A stretch of DNA of 64,000 nucleotides, from the NCBI RefSeq assembly GCF_010974945.1, contig NZ_JAAIVB010000073.1, positions 62,001 through 126,000 on the forward strand, read 5' to 3'. Origin of the DNA: Noviherbaspirillum galbum. GTDB taxonomy: Bacteria; Pseudomonadota; Gammaproteobacteria; Burkholderiales; Burkholderiaceae_D. Every line of letters begins with the position of its first letter. The first letter of the stretch is position 1. Shown here piece by piece: positions 37,139-45,237 of the stretch. Both the position numbers and the translations under genes were made by a program. The notes beneath the pieces were generated by a model. That model saw nothing but the letters and a program-made list of their open reading frames with translations. It did no database searches and was not told the origin of the DNA.

Positions 37139-37552
37139 ATGCGAAAAATTAGCCACTTCATCACGACGGTGCTGTTTACCGTTGCTGTTGCTGGTCCAGC
37201 CGTTGCGAAGGAAATGCGAACATCGGCAGACTTCGAAGTATGCCCGCAATTTTTCGTCGCCAGTGCAGCCCCGCGCGTCCCCGCATCGGTCCTATCGGAG
37301 TCTCGGTCGCTGTGTTACGACGCGTTCGCGGTCTTGCATTCAGGACGAAGCAAGACGCCGGTGTTTGTGGCACAACGGCTCAATCGCTCTTTACTACAAG
37401 CGGCGGTTGGCGAGAAACGCACGAACAAGTTCTTTGCCGATGCCCGGCTGCCCTACTCTGAACGGGCCCAGCTCGACGACTACAAGGGCAGTGGCTTTGA
37501 CCGCGGTCACATGGCCCCGATAACGGTGAAGCAACTGGCATCAGTCCAGTAG
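37139..37552 (+). pseudogene. N-terminal part of a secreted DNA/RNA non-specific endonuclease, truncated
   Basis: 137 residues very similar to the first half of the intact nuclease at 38674-39432. It has a signal peptide ([20 protein letters not shown]) and the block [19 protein letters not shown]. Similarity ends right after the catalytic DRGHMAP; ten unrelated residues follow. The catalytic His is present but the metal-binding Asn and the rest of the fold are gone, so activity is very unlikely. About 70 bases upstream of the start (TTTTTTCACGCTGCGA, CACAATACCGCCGA) also match the region upstream of the intact copy, so promoter and gene were duplicated together, inverted. Confidence 0.8.
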
Positions 37553-37610
37553 TTTTTTGTGTTCAATTAACAAGTGTGCTACCTTGGGGGGACCAGTGAA
37601 GGAAAAGAAT

Positions 37611-37805
37611 ATGGATACGCCAGCGCGCGGCGTCCCTGCCAACCAGGGCGCAGCTTCGAATAATGGCCCGACCAATGCCGGTCTAGTCCGTACTCCGTCC
37701 ATGGATAAGCTCATTCGGCACGTGAACAGAAGTGAACGGTACTCCTTTGAATCCGTTTGCAAGTCGATTAGCGAGGCAGTTAGCAAGGCTAAGCACAAAG
37801 CTTAA
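37611..37805 (+). CDS. Small hypothetical protein (64 aa)
   Basis: Starting at ATG 37611 behind AAGGA (spacing 7), a 64-residue protein with a Pro/Asn/Gly-rich first half and a helical basic second half (MDKLIRHVNRSERYSFESVC, SEAVSKAKHKA). No family was recognised. A strong terminator directly follows the stop, which supports a real transcription unit. It lies between the two inverted nuclease copies. Confidence 0.55.
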   Translation: MDTPARGVPANQGAASNNGPTNAGLVRTPSMDKLIRHVNRSERYSFESVCKSISEAVSKAKHKA

Positions 37806-37823
37806 TTAGGCTTACAGCCAATC

Positions 37824-37850
37824 AAAAACCCGCACCCGTGCGGGTTTTTC
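37824..37850 (+). terminator. Rho-independent terminator
   Basis: AAAAACCCGCAC then GTGCGGGTTTTT with a very short loop, continued by CTTT. It ends the transcript of the 64-residue ORF and can work in both directions. Confidence 0.8.
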
Positions 37851-37965
37851 TTTCCCCAGAGTTACCATCATTCAAGATGCGCGACCTTGTCACCTGAAGG
37901 CAGTAACTAGCGTCATCTGGTACGAGATCCGGCCGCGTGCCGCATTCATGCGTATACTTCCCCGC

Positions 37966-38580
37966 ATGCTACGCATCGACAATCTCAGCAAGCGCTATGG
38001 CGACCACCGTCTATTCCAGGAGTTGACTCATACGTTCCCGCCTGGATGTGTGGCGCTATGTGAAGAAGACAGCACCGGCAAATCCAGCTTGCTGGGCATC
38101 ATCGCGGGCGTGATCGCACCGGATGCGGGCGACGTTTGGATCGACGGGCATTCGCTCATCCAAACGCCGCTGCAAGCCAAAGTCCGCATGGCCTATGTGC
38201 CCGACAATTGCTTGGCGTTTCCCATGCAGACGGGGCGTGGATTGCTCGAGCAAGTCGCTTCCGAAAAGAACACAACGCTCGACGATGCCGTGCTTGATCT
38301 GGCATACAAACTGGGGCTGGAACCGCATCTGGATAAGCGCTTCGAACAGATGTCGACGGGTACGCGCCGCAAGGTCTTCCTGACGGCCGCCGCCTTGGGT
38401 GAGCCGGCCGTCGTCATCGCGGACGGCCCCAGCAACGGGCTAGACGCGCAGGCTCGCGCCGTGCTGGCCGAACAATTCAAGATCTGGTCCCGAGATCGCG
38501 TCGTGCTGTTCGCCAGTCACGACCCCGCACTGGTGCAGGCCTGCGGAGCAAGGGCAATCAATGTTGCCACACTGCGCTAA
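37966..38580 (+). CDS. Degenerate ABC-type ATPase
   Basis: A 204-residue protein in the form of an ABC ATP-binding subunit (MLRIDNLSKRYGDHRLFQEL). Key motifs are altered. Walker A reads CEEDSTGKSS, where the first two glycines of GxxGxGKS are changed. The signature is MSTGTRRK in place of LSGGQ. Walker B and D-loop are VVIADGPSNGLDAQA, where the catalytic Glu after Asp is Gly. The switch His is present (ASHDPAL). No permease gene is near. It may bind but not hydrolyse ATP, or be decaying. ATG 37948 is an alternative start with six more residues. Confidence 0.8.
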   Translation: MLRIDNLSKRYGDHRLFQELTHTFPPGCVALCEEDSTGKSSLLGIIAGVIAPDAGDVWIDGHSLIQTPLQAKVRMAYVPDNCLAFPMQTGRGLLEQVASEKNTTLDDAVLDLAYKLGLEPHLDKRFEQMSTGTRRKVFLTAAALGEPAVVIADGPSNGLDAQARAVLAEQFKIWSRDRVVLFASHDPALVQACGARAINVATLR

Positions 38581-38673
38581 GCGCGGTGCTGCTTTAGTGC
38601 GACCCTAAGTCTGGGCCCTTCCAGCGGAGATGCCGAGGGTGCAACTTAGGGTATCCAGTATGTCGTGCTACGG
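38581..38673. other. Gap with an inverted repeat between convergent genes
   Basis: ACCCTAAGT (38602-38610) and ACTTAGGGT (38644-38652) form a 9-bp inverted repeat with a 33-base loop. It may help to separate the ABC gene from the convergent nuclease gene. Confidence 0.35.
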
Positions 38674-39432
38674 CTAGTCTCGCACCGGCATCCCTGGCAG
38701 GAATTCGATCCCTGTCCTGTTAACCAATTCGCGGTAGGTAATCGGACGGCCGGCACGCGCTTCGTCCGTGTTTTCCATCCAATGCGCCCAGGCGCGGCCG
38801 GTCGTCGCATCGTAGACAAGCTTGTAGAGATATTTCGGAACCCAGACTTTGCCGGGACCGATCACGCGCGGGTTGTCGGCGAACACCGGCCCCGTGATGA
38901 CGTACACGTCGCCGTGAGCGCGCAGGACGTATTTCCGGGTTGCTTGTTCAATACCGTTCCAAGACCGTTGGTTATTGAGCGGCGCTTGCGGCACCATGTT
39001 GGCCAACGAAAAGCTCTGCGCCATCGCTTGCGCTGCCGGCATATCGCCTGCCGGTGCCATGTGACCGCGGTCAAAGCCACTGCCCTTGTAGTCGTCGAGC
39101 TGGGCCCGTTCCGCGTAGGGCAGGCGCGCATCGGCAAAGAACTTGTTCGTGCGTTTTTCGCCAGCCGCCGCTTGCAGTGAGGCGCGGTTCAACCGCTGAG
39201 CCACAAACACCGGCGTCTTGCTGCGACCGGAATGCAGCACCGCGAACGCGTCGTAACACAGGGATCGAAACCGCAGGTGGTCCGAAGCGGGGATGTGCGG
39301 AGCTGCACCGGTGACAAAAAATTGCGGGCATGCCTTGAAGTCGACCGATGCCGGGGTTTCTTTCGCAATAGCTGGGCCGGCGACGGCAACGGCCAGCAGC
39401 ACCGTCGTGATGAAGTGGCGGATTATTCGCAT
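38674..39432 (-). CDS. Secreted DNA/RNA non-specific endonuclease (NUC family)
   Basis: A 252-residue protein from ATG 39432 (GGAG 5 bases upstream). The signal peptide (IIRHFITTVLLAVAVAGPAIA) directs it out of the cytoplasm. The beta-beta-alpha-metal nuclease core has the signature [13 protein letters not shown] with catalytic His, and further on NNQRSWNGIEQ, which supplies the metal-binding Asn. The C-terminus DEARAGRPITYRELVNRTGI is complete. It may degrade extracellular nucleic acids for nutrition or defense. Two broken copies of the family exist in this window (18424 and 37139). Confidence 0.9.
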   Translation of the reverse strand: MRIIRHFITTVLLAVAVAGPAIAKETPASVDFKACPQFFVTGAAPHIPASDHLRFRSLCYDAFAVLHSGRSKTPVFVAQRLNRASLQAAAGEKRTNKFFADARLPYAERAQLDDYKGSGFDRGHMAPAGDMPAAQAMAQSFSLANMVPQAPLNNQRSWNGIEQATRKYVLRAHGDVYVITGPVFADNPRVIGPGKVWVPKYLYKLVYDATTGRAWAHWMENTDEARAGRPITYRELVNRTGIEFLPGMPVRD

Positions 39433-39672
39433 TACTCTCCACACCGTTTAATACAAGCGTCGGCGGTATTGTGCCCGTCCAAGGTGCGGAGCACTCGTCG
39501 CAGCGTGAAAAAATATGGCGAGACGAGTGTTGCTGGCAGGGGCGAGCCAAAATCCCGACGACTTGCCGTCAGATGGACGCCGCGGCCCCCGATGTTGAGA
39601 GTGATAGACTGACAATGTTGTCACGCAGGAATCACTGTGCGGGTAACCGCGGACCGGAGCGAAGGGAATGGC

Positions 39673-40602
39673 ATGGCACGCCGCAGAAAAAAGGAGGGAT
39701 GGGCAACCATATTGGTGATGCTGCCCTGGTGGGTCAGCGCCGCCGCCGGGTGCCTTGCCTTTGCCGGCATGCGCTGGATCATCCCTTCGGTATTTGCCCG
39801 CCACCCTTTCCTGGTCGCGCTCGGGGCACTGTCCCATGCGCTGGCTTGGCTGGCTTTGCTGCTGTTCGGCTTGCTGGCAGCCATCGCTTTCGTCCGCTCC
39901 CAAACGAGTGGAGGCAGTAAGCCGACCGCCAGGCGCACCGGCATGGTTTTGGGCGCACGCCGAGAACCGGTAGTAAGCAGCCCACCAGCAAAAATTGATC
40001 CGGGCTGGGGGCATTCCAACCAAAATGCGGGCCCCCTCCCGGTCTTCGGCAAAGCCTTCGATAGTTGGACGCTGGAAGCGCTGCGGGCGCTCGAATGGAA
40101 GCGATTCGAGCTCCTTTGCGCCAAGTATTATGAAGCCGTCGGCTTCCAGTCCGAAACCCTCCGCTGCGGTGCCGATGGCGGCATCGATATCAAGCTGTTC
40201 AAGATCGATCCCACCAAGCCGATCGCGATCGTCCAGTGCAAGGCCTGGAATGCGTACTCAGTCGGCGTCAAGGAAGTGCGGGAATTGTTGGGAGTGATGG
40301 CCCATGAAAAGGTGGGGCGAGGGATTTTCATTACGACCAGTACCTACACCAATGACGCGCTCACGTTTGGCGGCGCCAATCCGATGCAATTGTTGGATGG
40401 TCCAGGCTTCCTGAATAAAATCCTGGGCCTGCCCCAAGGTCAACAAGACGCGCTTCGAAAGGCTGCCTTTGACGGCGATTACCGCACACCGACTTGCGCC
40501 TCCTGCGGCATCAAGATGACGCGGCGCGAGAGTCAGCGCGGGGCATTTTGGGGATGTGTGCACTACCCGCGATGCAAGAGCCGCTTTCCTTTTTCAGTTT
40601 AG
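39673..40602 (+). CDS. Membrane-anchored Mrr-type restriction endonuclease with C-terminal zinc ribbon
   Basis: A 309-residue protein from ATG 39673. Two membrane segments (ILVMLPWWVSAAAGCLAFAG; LVALGALSHALAWLALLLFG) are followed by a linker. A Mrr-type PD-(D/E)xK nuclease spans about residues 125-255: GADGGIDIKLF (Asp), AIVQCKAW (Q-x-K) and GRGIFITTSTYTNDA. A topoisomerase-type zinc ribbon ends the protein (CASCGIKMTRRES, WGCVHYPRCKSRF). Such enzymes cut foreign or modified DNA, and the membrane anchor suggests action at the site of DNA entry (inference). The IS1182 element lies just behind it. Confidence 0.87.
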   Translation: MARRRKKEGWATILVMLPWWVSAAAGCLAFAGMRWIIPSVFARHPFLVALGALSHALAWLALLLFGLLAAIAFVRSQTSGGSKPTARRTGMVLGARREPVVSSPPAKIDPGWGHSNQNAGPLPVFGKAFDSWTLEALRALEWKRFELLCAKYYEAVGFQSETLRCGADGGIDIKLFKIDPTKPIAIVQCKAWNAYSVGVKEVRELLGVMAHEKVGRGIFITTSTYTNDALTFGGANPMQLLDGPGFLNKILGLPQGQQDALRKAAFDGDYRTPTCASCGIKMTRRESQRGAFWGCVHYPRCKSRFPFSV

Positions 40603-40619
40603 GGTGACCGGCTCTTTTC

Positions 40620-42330
40620 GGCCCAGACTGTGTCAAAACGCATGTTTCAGAGGAAGTTTGCGAGGATTTTGCGGTACTCGATCACCGGATTCTGAGTTGT
40701 AGCGTCTAATGAAGTCATCGACGACGCCATCGGAGCCGAGCATGAAACGATTCGTGCAACAAGAGGATCGCACCCAATCGACGTTGCTTCCCGAATGCCT
40801 GGACGACTACGTGTCCGAAGACAACCCGGTACGGGTTGTCGATGCCTTTGTCGATAGTCTGAACTTGGCTGATCTGGGCTTTGAAGGCGTTATGCCCGCA
40901 AAGACCGGTCGACCCTCCTATCATCCCGCAGTTTTGCTCAAGCTGTATATCTATGGCTACTTGAACCGCATCCAGTCCAGCCGGCGCCTGGAGCGTGAAG
41001 CCCAGCGCAACATTGAGCTAATGTGGCTTGCCGGCCGCTTGACTCCTGACTTCAAGACCATCGCCAACTTCCGCAAGGACAACGGGCCAGCGATTCGCAA
41101 TGTCTGCAAGCAGTTCATGGTGGTCTGCCGCAAGCTCGACCTGCTCACGGAGTCGACAGTCGTCATCGACGGCAGCAAGTTCAAGGCAGTCAACCACCGC
41201 GACAAGAACTTTACTCCGGCCAAGCTGGCACGACGGATGAAGGATCTGGAAGAGAACATTGCCCGCTACCTGGTGGAGATGGACACGGCCGACCGGCAGG
41301 AACCGGAGACTGCCAGATTGCGTACCACGCGACTCAAGGAGAAGATCGCTGCGCTGAAGGAACAGATGAAGGCGATGGAGGCCATCAAGGGAGAGCTTGC
41401 CGAGGCGCCGGATGGCCAACTGTCGCAAACCGATCCGGATGCACGCTCAATGAAGACGCGCGGCAGTGGCATGGTGGGCTACAACGTTCAGACAACGGTG
41501 GAGACGAAGCACCATCTGATCGTTGATCACGAAGTCACCAATGACCCGTCAGATCGGGGACAGCTGTACACCATGGCAACTCGGGCAAAAGAGGTGCTGG
41601 AGCAGAGCAAGATCACGGCCCTTGCTGATCGTGGCTACTACAGTGGCGAAGAGTTGCACAAATGCGAGCAAGCAGGCGTGGCGGCAGTTGTGCCGAAGTC
41701 AACGACTTCCAATGCCAAGGCGCAGGGGCGGTTTGACCGTGGTGACTTCCTCTACGATGCACAGAAGAACGAATACCGATGCCCGGCAGGTGAACATCTG
41801 ATTTACCGGATGACGACAGTCGAACGAGGGATGACGCTTCACCGATACTGGACATCGAACTGCGGCAGCTGTGCCATGAAGGGGCGATGCACAACAGGTA
41901 CAGAGCGTCGCGTTAGCCGCTGGGAACATGAACATGTGCTCGAACAAGCGCAGCACCGACTGGACCGCATGCCAGATGCAATGCGAATCCGCCGCTCAAC
42001 GGTTGAACATGCGTTCGGTACATTGAAGCTGTGGATGGGCTCGGCGCACTTCCTGACACGTACGCTCAAGCGGGTTCGCACTGAAATGAGCCTGCATGTG
42101 CTCGCGTACAATCTGAAACGAGTCATGCATCTGGTGAAACTGGAAGTGCTGATGAAGGCCATGAAGGCATGAAGCCTTTATTTAGCTCGATGCGCCGTCA
42201 GGAATAGAGTCTATAAATGGTACGCCTGTAATCTAGGCACACTGGCTAGCTCAATTCGTTTGATAACCAATCAGAGGCAAATCTGAGCTCGTAAAACTCT
42301 GAAAACATCTGTTTTTACACGGTCTGGGCC
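40620..42330 (+). mobile_element. IS1182-family insertion sequence
   Basis: Terminal inverted repeats are GGCCCAGACTGTGTCAAAAC at the left and, reversed, GGCCCAGACCGTGTAAAAAC at the right, with further similarity inward (ATGTTT). The 1711-bp element holds one transposase gene. Outside, GCTCTT (40611-40616) and AAGAGC (42331-42336) are complementary, so it seems to have inserted into a hairpin, probably the terminator of the Mrr gene. This habit is known for IS1182 relatives. Confidence 0.85.
40742..42172 (+). CDS. IS1182-family transposase
   Basis: A 476-residue DDE transposase from ATG 40742 (a frame start at 40709 is also possible). The N-terminal DUF772 domain has GRPSYHPAVLLKLYIYGYLN and RRLEREAQRNIELMWL. 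The catalytic part has VVIDGSKFKAVN (first Asp), ITALADRGYYSGEEL (second Asp) and STVEHAFGTLKLWMG (Glu). A zinc-like cluster lies at CGSCAMKGRC. The gene looks intact, so the element may still move. Confidence 0.95.
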   Translation: MKRFVQQEDRTQSTLLPECLDDYVSEDNPVRVVDAFVDSLNLADLGFEGVMPAKTGRPSYHPAVLLKLYIYGYLNRIQSSRRLEREAQRNIELMWLAGRLTPDFKTIANFRKDNGPAIRNVCKQFMVVCRKLDLLTESTVVIDGSKFKAVNHRDKNFTPAKLARRMKDLEENIARYLVEMDTADRQEPETARLRTTRLKEKIAALKEQMKAMEAIKGELAEAPDGQLSQTDPDARSMKTRGSGMVGYNVQTTVETKHHLIVDHEVTNDPSDRGQLYTMATRAKEVLEQSKITALADRGYYSGEELHKCEQAGVAAVVPKSTTSNAKAQGRFDRGDFLYDAQKNEYRCPAGEHLIYRMTTVERGMTLHRYWTSNCGSCAMKGRCTTGTERRVSRWEHEHVLEQAQHRLDRMPDAMRIRRSTVEHAFGTLKLWMGSAHFLTRTLKRVRTEMSLHVLAYNLKRVMHLVKLEVLMKAMKA

Positions 42331-42420
42331 AAGAGCAGCCATTTGCCGTACGGCCTTTTAGCCACAAGGCTAAGTGATTTTGATGGGTTTTTAAAATTAA
42401 AGCCAGAGGACACAGCATCG

Positions 42421-43140
42421 GTGAGAACAAACAAGAAAAGTCTCAGAAGGCCCAGAGGGCCGGTAGGGAGGAGTGAGCCAAACATCCCCCGTGTTTCGTG
42501 GGTTGTTCGCATGAAAGAAGGTTTTACAGCACTGACCGCCTTAGTCAGCTTCATCGCGGGTGTATTCGGCATCCTCGTCCTATATGCAAATAATAAGGGA
42601 GCTTTTGCCGACCTCAAGAATGATTTTTACTCCTGGCTCTATCAGGAAAAAGCGTGGACAGGGCTATTCAACAATTTTCCTGAAGGCTACGTAGACATGG
42701 CATCAATGAACTTGTCAGACACAAGCCTTCAACTGGTCATTATCGTGAAAGATGGCAACGTAGAGGGAGTTATTGCGGATAAGAAGCTTTGTAAGGTGGG
42801 TTTCCCCAACGGTTACAAGCTGCTGAAAGGCGACATTGGTGTGTTTGGGAATACGGCCAACGTTCAGGCCTTTGACTTCGAGGCTGGTTTTCTTCGTGAG
42901 TATGCCGAGTTGAAGATTAAGCGAGAAGGCATCGTGCTTGAAGTGGAAGCGAGTGAAGGCTCTAAGTGGCTTCTTCCTCGCCCTGTACGAATTGCAATGC
43001 ATCCAGAAACTGATGCAGACACCGGGATGAAATCGCTACTTGATTTCTGTGCGACAGAGCGTGCCGAACTTATGAAGCATCTGGGCCAACCACAAAAGAG
43101 TCATGGCATTGAATCAAAGCTCGACACAGAAACCCCTTGA
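42421..43140 (+). CDS. Hypothetical membrane-anchored protein
   Basis: A 239-residue protein if started at GTG 42421 (AGAGGA about 10 bases upstream); ATG 42511 is the main alternative. It has a basic N-terminus, one membrane segment (FTALTALVSFIAGVFGILVL) and a soluble domain of about 170 residues rich in strands (LQLVIIVKDGNVEGVI; GIVLEVEASEGSKWLLP). No family was recognised. The AT-rich composition suggests horizontal origin. It sits next to the IS element in the accessory zone. Confidence 0.6.
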   Translation: MRTNKKSLRRPRGPVGRSEPNIPRVSWVVRMKEGFTALTALVSFIAGVFGILVLYANNKGAFADLKNDFYSWLYQEKAWTGLFNNFPEGYVDMASMNLSDTSLQLVIIVKDGNVEGVIADKKLCKVGFPNGYKLLKGDIGVFGNTANVQAFDFEAGFLREYAELKIKREGIVLEVEASEGSKWLLPRPVRIAMHPETDADTGMKSLLDFCATERAELMKHLGQPQKSHGIESKLDTETP

Positions 43141-43616
43141 CGCTAGGCACTCCAGCCTCCAGTGAGGCTGCTGAGACATCTGGGCCCAACGATGACTGAG
43201 AGTAACCAGAGAGAAGCAGAATGTGCTGAGGTGTAATGGATCTCATTAGACATGAGGCTGAGGCTCAAATCGAAAAAAATGAGCAGGGCTACAAGCTTTG
43301 CATTCCAGACATGTGAGCACAACACTGTTGTGCGATGACTAACATCTCCTTTGGGTCGAGGCTGTGTGAAAACAAAAAACGCCTATAAATTTGTGCAGGA
43401 ATGAACCATTAAATCGCACAACGACGCCATTTCTTTGCGCCGGCAAGCGTCCAAGCGAATGGAAATTTCAAGCTCCTCACGTTTTCACACAGCCTAGACC
43501 CGAAGCGGACGTTTGGTGTTTCCATCTTCAATAGCATGCAAACTTAGCGCATGCCGCGAATTTCAGGATTTCTATATTATTACTTCCCGGTTAGCTTATT
43601 AATTCTTTGACGGCCA
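43141..43616. other. Intergenic region holding a MITE-like element
   Basis: No gene was supported in 476 bases. The 149-bp inverted-repeat element at 43353-43501 is the main content. AGACCCGAAGCGGACGTTTG at its right end resembles the AAGCGG-type core of the dispersed island repeat. Confidence 0.5.
43353..43501. mobile_element. MITE-like element with 21-bp inverted repeats
   Basis: GGGTCGAGGCTGTGTGAAAA at the left and GTTTTCACACAGCCTAGACC at the right pair over 21 bases with one mismatch. The 149-bp element has no coding frame. Its ends (GGCTGTGTGAAAAC) resemble those of the IS1182 copy (GACTGTGTCAAAAC), so it may be a non-autonomous relative of that or another DDE insertion sequence. Confidence 0.65.
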
Positions 43617-44108
43617 ATGAGCAAATACGAAACCATATCCCTAGGAATGTCCGCCCTCGCTCTTGTTATTTCCGCTGCGACTGGTTATTTCCAGTACCAA
43701 ACGAGACAAGATTCCGTTGAGGAAAGAATAAAAGTTGAATTAAAAATGATGCTCGATAAAAGTCCGTTGAACCCACTGGACTTAAGAATGATAAGTGGCG
43801 TAGAAGAGAGGGAAAATCTTCAACCCGCTGTTTTAATTACAAATATTGGAAGCGCCACCGTTCGAATTCTGGAAGCCGGTTATCAAGATTTTGATTTGCC
43901 AAATCATGCGTTCTACGCAGGCACAGAGCAGCCGCGGACGTTATCTCCTGGAGAGCAAGCGATATTCCCTATTTCAGATATCGTCAAAGTTAATAGACAA
44001 CTGGTTGATGACATTAAATTAGGCGAGGAGAAAAACGCAAAAATATTTGCCGTCTCCACAAAGGGAAATCGGTTCGAAGCGCCCGCGGTTATCGAAGTTG
44101 CCAAGTAA
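43617..44108 (+). CDS. Hypothetical protein with N-terminal membrane anchor
   Basis: A 163-residue protein. Residues 6-25 (TISLGMSALALVISAATGYF) form one membrane helix and the rest is a soluble, strand-rich domain (QPAVLITNIGSATVRILEAG; LSPGEQAIFPISDIVKV) resembling immunoglobulin-like or CARDB-like sandwiches in pattern only. AT-rich codon use marks it as foreign. No neighbour suggests a role. Confidence 0.65.
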   Translation: MSKYETISLGMSALALVISAATGYFQYQTRQDSVEERIKVELKMMLDKSPLNPLDLRMISGVEERENLQPAVLITNIGSATVRILEAGYQDFDLPNHAFYAGTEQPRTLSPGEQAIFPISDIVKVNRQLVDDIKLGEEKNAKIFAVSTKGNRFEAPAVIEVAK

Positions 44109-44302
44109 CAGCCACATCATTCAGAGAAGCCTAACCTAACTTACATTTATAGTTCACGTTCGGTTTTACACGACCGCGAGCGGAAAAATACGGACACTGC
44201 TGTCACCGGACAATTACCGGTTAATTCCGGAACGCTTGCGTTTTCGGCAATGAAGGGGGCGACGCGGATGGCCGTCGGCGGCGAGGTTAGGCTGCATAAA
44301 CG

Positions 44303-44530
44303 TTGGCGAATACCACCCTGAAATGTCCTTATAGACCAACGTTTTTGCAGGTCGAGCGACCCGAGCGCACCCATCAGCCGTGTCCCCTGACTGCCTCCGG
44401 GAAAATCATCATTCCTCGTGAGATCCGGGAGCGGCTTGGCCTAAAGCCTAGCGACCAGGTTCGATTTTTCCTAGGCGAAGATGGCACCCTGGTGTTGCGC
44501 CCGCAACCTCCTCCCTCTGGTAAGCAATAG
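44303..44530 (+). CDS. AbrB/MazE/SpoVT-family DNA-binding protein
   Basis: A 75-residue frame from TTG 44303. The second half is a swapped-hairpin AbrB domain: CPLTASGKIIIPREIRERLG, then PSDQVRFFLGEDGTLVLRP. Such proteins are antitoxins or transition-state regulators. No toxin gene follows it, so it is an orphan or a remnant. The first 30 residues do not resemble the family and the start is uncertain. Confidence 0.6.
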   Translation: MANTTLKCPYRPTFLQVERPERTHQPCPLTASGKIIIPREIRERLGLKPSDQVRFFLGEDGTLVLRPQPPPSGKQ

Positions 44531-44600
44531 GATAGGCCGCTCACCAGGGCTTGATGCACTCCGCAGCGATAGGATTGGCGCGCGCCGGTGCTGCCTGATT

Positions 44601-45047
44601 TTAGAAGTCCAATGCCTCGCGTTCAGTGGCAGTCAGGGCGCGCACGCGCTGGGTCGCTTCGCGCCGCTGAAGGGCGCTGAGGGCCGGATCCGATTCCGCC
44701 AGCAAGTCAGCGAGTGTGGCGCCGGGCGCGATCGCGTCCAAGTACCGGAGCACCTGCGGGTGAAGTTTGCCGGGCGGTTCTATCAACCCGGATGCATCCC
44801 ACCAGAAGTCGTGCAAGCTTATGAGATTTGTCTGGACTTGGCGCAGCAGCTTGCTCCGGCAGTTGGATTGAAACGGGAAAACGTAGCCCCCTGTCAGAAC
44901 AAGCCGTTCTTGACCAGTACCTGCCGCGTTGAGTCGCGACTCGATGGGTTGCGGGGAATATGCGCTGTCTGGCAGGGGTTTATTGCTGTAGCTCACAATT
45001 CGGTACCGTCGAGCTTGAAAATCCCACCAATGATGTCTATTTTGCAA
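44601..45047 (-). CDS. Hypothetical protein (148 aa)
   Basis: A 148-residue protein without a family that I recognise. The N-terminal half is rich in aromatic residues and Arg (HHWWDFQARRYRIVSYSN), and the C-terminal half is helical with DAIAPGATLADLLAESDPAL and RREATQRVRALTATEREA. It lies at the edge of the Tn7-like region and may be part of it. The frame fits GC-rich codon use, but no start signal is decisive. Confidence 0.45.
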   Translation of the reverse strand: MQNRHHWWDFQARRYRIVSYSNKPLPDSAYSPQPIESRLNAAGTGQERLVLTGGYVFPFQSNCRSKLLRQVQTNLISLHDFWWDASGLIEPPGKLHPQVLRYLDAIAPGATLADLLAESDPALSALQRREATQRVRALTATEREALDF

Positions 45048-45237
45048 ATTTACGCCGGTGCAACGCCGGCACGTAGTAACGCCACGATGAGCCAGTATTC
45101 GCCTTGCTGACCGCCTGTCCGGTCGTGCCCCCTATTTATGAGAGGGTACGACGCGGGAGCGGGCGATGAAACGGGTCTGGCTGGGGGCGAATCGGGCGCA
45201 AGGGCTGGCATGCGGCTCAGGTCGCGCGACTCTGTCC

